From assembly GCF_039907765.1 (NCBI RefSeq), contig NZ_JARDJI010000002.1, positions 372,001 to 436,000 of the forward strand: a stretch of 64,000 nt of DNA, read 5' to 3'. This stretch comes from Aminobacter sp039907765. GTDB taxonomy: Bacteria > Pseudomonadota > Alphaproteobacteria > Rhizobiales > Rhizobiaceae. The notes below the pieces were generated by a model. The model searched no databases, was not told the origin of the DNA, and saw only the letters and a list, made by a program, of their open reading frames with translations. A program made the position numbers and the translations under genes. The first letter of the stretch is position 1; every line of letters begins with the position of its first letter. Positions 61,401 through 64,000 of this stretch are shown here, piece by piece.

Positions 61401-64000
61401 GGTGCCGGTGCGCTCTTCGATGACGCCGGTCTGGCGACGGAATGCATCCTCGATCTTCTCGATGTCGCCAGCGAGCGCGTCGGAGATATCGGAGCGGCGG
61501 GCGGCGATCTGGTCGATATGCCCGGCGATCGCCAGGTCGACCTCGCGCCGCGCGTCGGCGAGCTTGCCGAGGTCCTGGTCCAGCGCGCGCGCCAGGGTGT
61601 CGCGGCCCTCGGCCAGCTTGCCGACGTGGCCGGTGACGATGCCGTCGATGGTAGCGCGGCTTTCGCTGAGCATGGCCAGGTCGGCTTCGAGCGCCTTGGT
61701 GAGCGTGTCGCGGCCGGCTGCCAGCTTGTCGACCTGGCCGAGCATCATGCCGTCGATCTTGGTGAGATCGGCTTCGAGCGCGCGGCGCAGGATATCGCGG
61801 CCCTCTGCCAGCTTTTCGACCTGGGCGGCGACCAGGCCGTCGATGCCCGAACGACTCTCCGCCAGCTTGGCGAGGTCGTCCTCCAGCGCCCTGGACAGGG
61901 CGCCGCGTTCGGCCACCAGCCGATCGGCGTGACCCGACATCAAGCCCCGGACGTTGTCGAGGTCGGCCTCGAGCGCTCGGGCCATCGCCGCGCGGTCTTC
62001 GGCGAGCTTGTCCGTCTGTGCCGACATCGAGCCGCGGATGGCGTTGAGGTCGGCCTCCAGCGCACGCTTGAGGATGTCGCGGCCCTCGGCCAGCTTTTCG
62101 ACCTGGCCCGCGACGAGGCCGTCGATGCCGGTGCGGCTCTCGGCCAGCTTGGCGAGGTCGTCCTCCAGCGCCTTGGACAGCGCGCCGCGTTCCGAAGCCA
62201 GGTTGTCAGCGTGGCTCGACACCAGACCGCGGACCTTCTCGAGGTCGGCTTCGAGCGAGCGCGAAAGCATGGCGCGATCCTCGCCGAGCTGCTCGGCCTG
62301 GGCCGACATGGTCGAGCGGATCGTGTTCAGGTCGGATTCGAGCGCCCGCTTGAGGATGTCGCGGCCCTCGGCCAGCTTCTCGACCTGGCCGGCGACGAGA
62401 CCATCGATGCCGGCGCGGCTCTCGGCCAGCTTGGCAAGATCGGATTCCAGCGTCTTGGACAAGAGCGTACGTTCTTCCGACAGCCGGCCGGCGTGAGCCT
62501 CGATCAGGTTGTGGACGCCCGATATGTCGGCTTCGAGGCTGCGTGTCAGCTCGGCGCGGTCGGCAGCCAGCTTCGAGGAATGACCATCGACGAGGGCCTT
62601 GATGCCTTCGAGGTCGGTCTCCAGCGCCTTGGCCAGCACGGCGCGGCCTTCCGCGATCTTCTCGACCTGGCCGGCGACAAGTCCGTCGATGCTGCTGCGG
62701 CTGTCGGCCAGCTTGGTGAGATCGGCGTCCAGAGCGCGCGACAGGATGTTGCGGCCCTCGGCCAGCTTGCCGACATGGCCGGCGACCATTTCGTCAATGT
62801 TCGTACGGGCCTGGACCAGGCGCTCAGAGTCTTCCATGAGCGCCTGGGCGAGCTGTTCGCGGCCTTGGGCGAGTTGCCTGAACTGGCTGCTGAGCGTGTC
62901 GTCGATGGATTGGCGCGACTGCTCGAGCTTGCGCATGTCGTCGTCTAGCGCTCGCGAGATCAGGCTGCGGCCTTCTGCCAGCTTCTGCACCTGGAAACCG
63001 ACGGCGGCCTCGATGCTGGCGCGGCCCTCTGCGAACTTGCTGAGGTCGTCCTTGAGGGCCGCGGCCATGCGGTCGCGTGCTTCCGACAGCTTGCGGGTGT
63101 GATCCTCGACGGCCTGCTCGATGCCGACGCGGGCGTCCGAAAGGCGCTGGATGTCGCCGTCGAAGGCGCGCGACACATGCAGGCGCGCGGCCTCCATGCG
63201 GCCGGCGAAGTCGCTGGCGCGGGATTCCAGCATGGTAGAGGTCGAGGTGATGATGTCGGCGAGGTCGGTGCCGATCTGGGTCTTGCCCTGGTCGATCATC
63301 GCCGACAGCGAGTCGCGGCCCTCGACGAATGTCGTGGCGATCTCGCGGGCGCGCTCGACCAGCGTTTCGTTGATCTGGCGGGCACGTGCTTCGAGTGCGG
63401 CGTTGAGCTTGGCGGTGCCGGTGTCGAGCGCCTCGGCGCGGGTCTGGAACTCGCCGATGAGCGCCTGGCCGCGCTCCGCCAGCGTCCGCTCGATGTTGTG
63501 CAGGCTGGTCTCGAACTCCGAATTGATCGTCTTGGCGGCGCCGCCCAGCAGCGAAACCATGCCCGAGGTGCGGTCGTCGAGCAGTTCGGTCAGCGAGCGG
63601 GTTACGTGATCGGTGCTCTGGGTCAGCTTGGCGATGCGCGTGTCGAGCAGGCTGGCGAAGGCTTCGCCGGAGGTCGACAGCCGGTCGCTGATCGAATCCA
63701 GGCGGCCGTCGATCGCTTCGAACAGGCCCATGCCGCCCTCGTTCAGGCGGTCGATCAGCGCATCTCCGGAATTGGTGATGGTCATCGACAGCTTGGTCGA
63801 CGCATTCATGATGCTGTCGCGGATGATGTCGCTGGCCGATCCGAGCTCGTCGCGCAGGGTCTCGTGCGCGCCGGCGATCGAGGCGCGGACGCGCTCGGCG
63901 TGCGAGACCACGGCTTCGCGCTCGCTGCCGAGCCCGTCGACGAGCGAACGGATGCGCGCGGCATTCTCCGAGTAGGAGCGTTCGATCTGGCTGACTTCGG
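58407..64000 (-). CDS. giant coiled-coil polar growth protein (GPR/RgsE-like), 5' end outside window
   Basis: The frame codes for at least 1,863 residues and runs open off the right edge, so the true start and N-terminus are missing; the GTG at 63911 is internal. Most of it is alpha-helical repeat rich in Ala, Leu, Glu, Asp and Arg. Near the C-terminus lies a Pro-rich linker (RTPPQAPRRPAPQPERGEP), then a conserved globular end (DIARAIDHDASIELWNRYRRGERDVFTRRLYTLKGQQTFDEIRRKYQ ... RDNMMTQTYLTSDTGKVYTMLAHAAG). This plan matches the Agrobacterium growth pole ring protein GPR and Sinorhizobium RgsE, which are needed for polar growth. Two distinct tandem-repeat arrays lie inside. The opposite strand is open for 4.5 kb, an effect of the skewed codons. 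Confidence 0.85.
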   Translation of the reverse strand, partial: EVSQIERSYSENAARIRSLVDGLGSEREAVVSHAERVRASIAGAHETLRDELGSASDIIRDSIMNASTKLSMTITNSGDALIDRLNEGGMGLFEAIDGRLDSISDRLSTSGEAFASLLDTRIAKLTQSTDHVTRSLTELLDDRTSGMVSLLGGAAKTINSEFETSLHNIERTLAERGQALIGEFQTRAEALDTGTAKLNAALEARARQINETLVERAREIATTFVEGRDSLSAMIDQGKTQIGTDLADIITSTSTMLESRASDFAGRMEAARLHVSRAFDGDIQRLSDARVGIEQAVEDHTRKLSEARDRMAAALKDDLSKFAEGRASIEAAVGFQVQKLAEGRSLISRALDDDMRKLEQSRQSIDDTLSSQFRQLAQGREQLAQALMEDSERLVQARTNIDEMVAGHVGKLAEGRNILSRALDADLTKLADSRSSIDGLVAGQVEKIAEGRAVLAKALETDLEGIKALVDGHSSKLAADRAELTRSLEADISGVHNLIEAHAGRLSEERTLLSKTLESDLAKLAESRAGIDGLVAGQVEKLAEGRDILKRALESDLNTIRSTMSAQAEQLGEDRAMLSRSLEADLEKVRGLVSSHADNLASERGALSKALEDDLAKLAESRTGIDGLVAGQVEKLAEGRDILKRALEADLNAIRGSMSAQTDKLAEDRAAMARALEADLDNVRGLMSGHADRLVAERGALSRALEDDLAKLAESRSGIDGLVAAQVEKLAEGRDILRRALEADLTKIDGMMLGQVDKLAAGRDTLTKALEADLAMLSESRATIDGIVTGHVGKLAEGRDTLARALDQDLGKLADARREVDLAIAGHIDQIAARRSDISDALAGDIEKIEDAFRRQTGVIEERTGTMERALSLGIDNVRGVLEKSAVFVAGALRDKVMEVTAALNEEAGRAFTDADRVIAERAEQTSSALLSRAEDIARAFEDADRRLAARAEETSSSLLARAEETADTLSAKAGEIARTFDTADRSLIARAIETAESLSSRAGDILRNFDSADERLALRIGESADALAARAAELGRIFDTADEKLAARIAEGADSLGDRAGELSRIFDAADERIAARVADSSATLGSRAGEIVRNFEEADERLAARVSQTADVLATRAAEIGSAFENADSRIAARVEQSADTLLGRAAEISRAFDEADGRIAARIDVTSQSLLGRATEVGQAFDDAGQQLAARIAESTSGIGEHAAQIANAFTETEQRVVARAHRTAAELDARAKAIEETLANVDERLARGAEGVGARIDEHLSSAQNRLAYGAESMGEKLAEQVAQAEAQLVARANVIAETFTAVGQHIGQSTNEAARTIGTNTRELNAMLAERSNEIAKILDETARPLVERFAEGGSELQRSMEEATARATEKLRIENASLVDAISSRTAETLSAVEGARSTLAENVADLIGRMSTSSNQLGELIERAAQNLATVDDRLTSSTTAFSATTDKAAQTFASAARLVDSNTNRLTDLSSSTLREVASIATKFDEHSRLLSSASNLLASAQSNLEHTLERQSSLEDLAVGLVKKSEELERVMQSFERLVGQTLESAEGKTMESAEKIRSTIADVVETATKRFADATDDMRRTAGSIKTELESTRAELKKGVLDMPQEAKESTTAIRRAVSEQINALKELSAIVAKSGRTVDVSDASLRTPPQAPRRPAPQPERGEPHVPLSGGTGLRGTLDIERPAAPAQQAQPVREPASRAQQGGWVRDLLTGASREQEPARQAAQPEPRAVPAQRSPLHVVESLNSLSVDIARAIDHDASIELWNRYRRGERDVFTRRLYTLKGQQTFDEIRRKYQGDAEFRSAVDRYCDDFEKLLKDVSRNDRDNMMTQTYLTSDTGKVYTMLAHAAGRLK
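60243..61232 (-). repeat. array of eleven 29-residue helical repeats in the giant protein
   Basis: Eleven tandem units of the form (I/V/A)xxxAxxLxxRAxEIxRxFxxADxRLAAR follow each other. Ten are exactly 29 residues (87 bases) and one is 40 residues, that is 29 plus an 11-residue insert. Twenty-nine residues equal eight helical turns at 3.63 residues, close to a straight helix, unlike a 3.5-residue heptad coil. The DNA copies are diverged. Confidence 0.9.
61842..62687 (-). repeat. three exact-length 282-bp tandem repeats (94 residues each)
   Basis: Three copies lie head to tail at 62406-62687, 62124-62405 and 61842-62123, each beginning DGLVAGQVEK and ending DLAKLAESRxGI. Each 94-residue unit is built from 29+29+36 residue helices. 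Conservation at DNA level is high, with near-identical 70-base blocks between the last two copies. Degenerate 29/36-residue units continue on both sides. Confidence 0.92.

Noticed and set aside
60243..62687. Regular repeats that could suggest a CRISPR array
   Set aside because: Periods of 87 and 282 bases stay in frame inside one coding sequence, copies are contiguous without unique spacers, and no cas genes are present.
58377..62948. 1523-codon open frame on the plus strand opposite the giant coiled-coil gene
   Set aside because: It is a shadow: the skewed GC-rich codons of the repeats leave the opposite frame open. The translation is low-complexity with no domain, while the minus-strand frame has conserved repeats and a conserved C-terminus.

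Overview
The window is a 64-kb piece of ordinary, gene-dense, GC-rich chromosome from an alphaproteobacterium of the order Rhizobiales (Hyphomicrobiales), most like the Phyllobacteriaceae/Mesorhizobium group. The reasons are the family content (GPR/RgsE-type giant polar-growth protein, PleC/DivJ/PdhS-type histidine kinase, CobT, class II DAHP synthase, large NADP-malic enzyme, second glutamyl-tRNA synthetase type, extra ClpP paralogue, DUF1289, DUF2865, TIGR02281-type aspartic protease), the codon use, and a CTTGAC/CTATAT promoter in front of the tRNA gene. I see no prophage, insertion sequence, integrase, CRISPR array or rRNA operon. One tRNA (Val, anticodon CAC) is present.

Layout. 1-9.7 kb: end of a molybdenum-hydroxylase FAD subunit, a DHFR-like reductase, an FMN alpha-hydroxyacid oxidase, DusA, a membrane retropepsin with a DUF1289 protein, CobT, a six-helix histidine kinase, a thermonuclease, a GST and a uracil-DNA glycosylase-like protein. 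9.7-14.4 kb: an Lrp regulator, an AlkD-like protein, a 3-hydroxyisobutyrate dehydrogenase-like enzyme and a polar amino-acid ABC uptake system without its ATPase. 14.5-18.2 kb: a molybdenum-cofactor cluster (moaA, a secreted protein, an EamA transporter, mobA, mobB). 18.3-25.2 kb: LprI-like protein, DUF971, an FMN-binding PPOX protein, msrQ, a MarR regulator divergent from an alpha/beta hydrolase with a clear double operator, rhodanese, and a YcbB-type L,D-transpeptidase. 25.4-31 kb: tRNA-Val, gph, rpiA, gor and class II aroG. 30.8-32 kb: a RES/Xre toxin-antitoxin pair with an inverted-repeat operator.

32-42.6 kb: diguanylate cyclase, GFA protein, LigB-type dioxygenase, DgkA, hemerythrin-like protein, DedA and DUF1003, 3-methyladenine glycosylase, NadE, GNAT, MFS, a ClpP paralogue, and an ArsR/SRPBCC pair. 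42.6-51.6 kb: a leader region with a 15-codon ORF and mutually exclusive hairpins before an ABC exporter, gltX, a DUF2865 protein that overlaps gltX antisense, NADP-malic enzyme, an atypical SDR and an LpxH-like phosphatase. 51.9-58.2 kb: an MFS transporter, a dipeptide-epimerase-like enzyme and an operon for an MCE-type lipid transporter (STAS-MlaE, MlaF, MlaD, PqiC-like lipoprotein). 58.4-64 kb: most of a gene for a giant coiled-coil protein (GPR/RgsE-like), cut by the right edge, with two striking internal repeat arrays.

Several genes bear on the cell envelope and polar growth (L,D-transpeptidase, MCE transporter, DgkA, LpxH-like, GPR/RgsE-like). Others serve DNA and redox repair (AlkD, Tag-like, UDG-like, Gor, MsrQ, GST). 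Most features are housekeeping. The least explained signals are the repeat architecture of the giant protein, the leader at 42.72-42.79 kb, the MarR and RES/Xre operators, and the SDR that lacks the usual catalytic pair.
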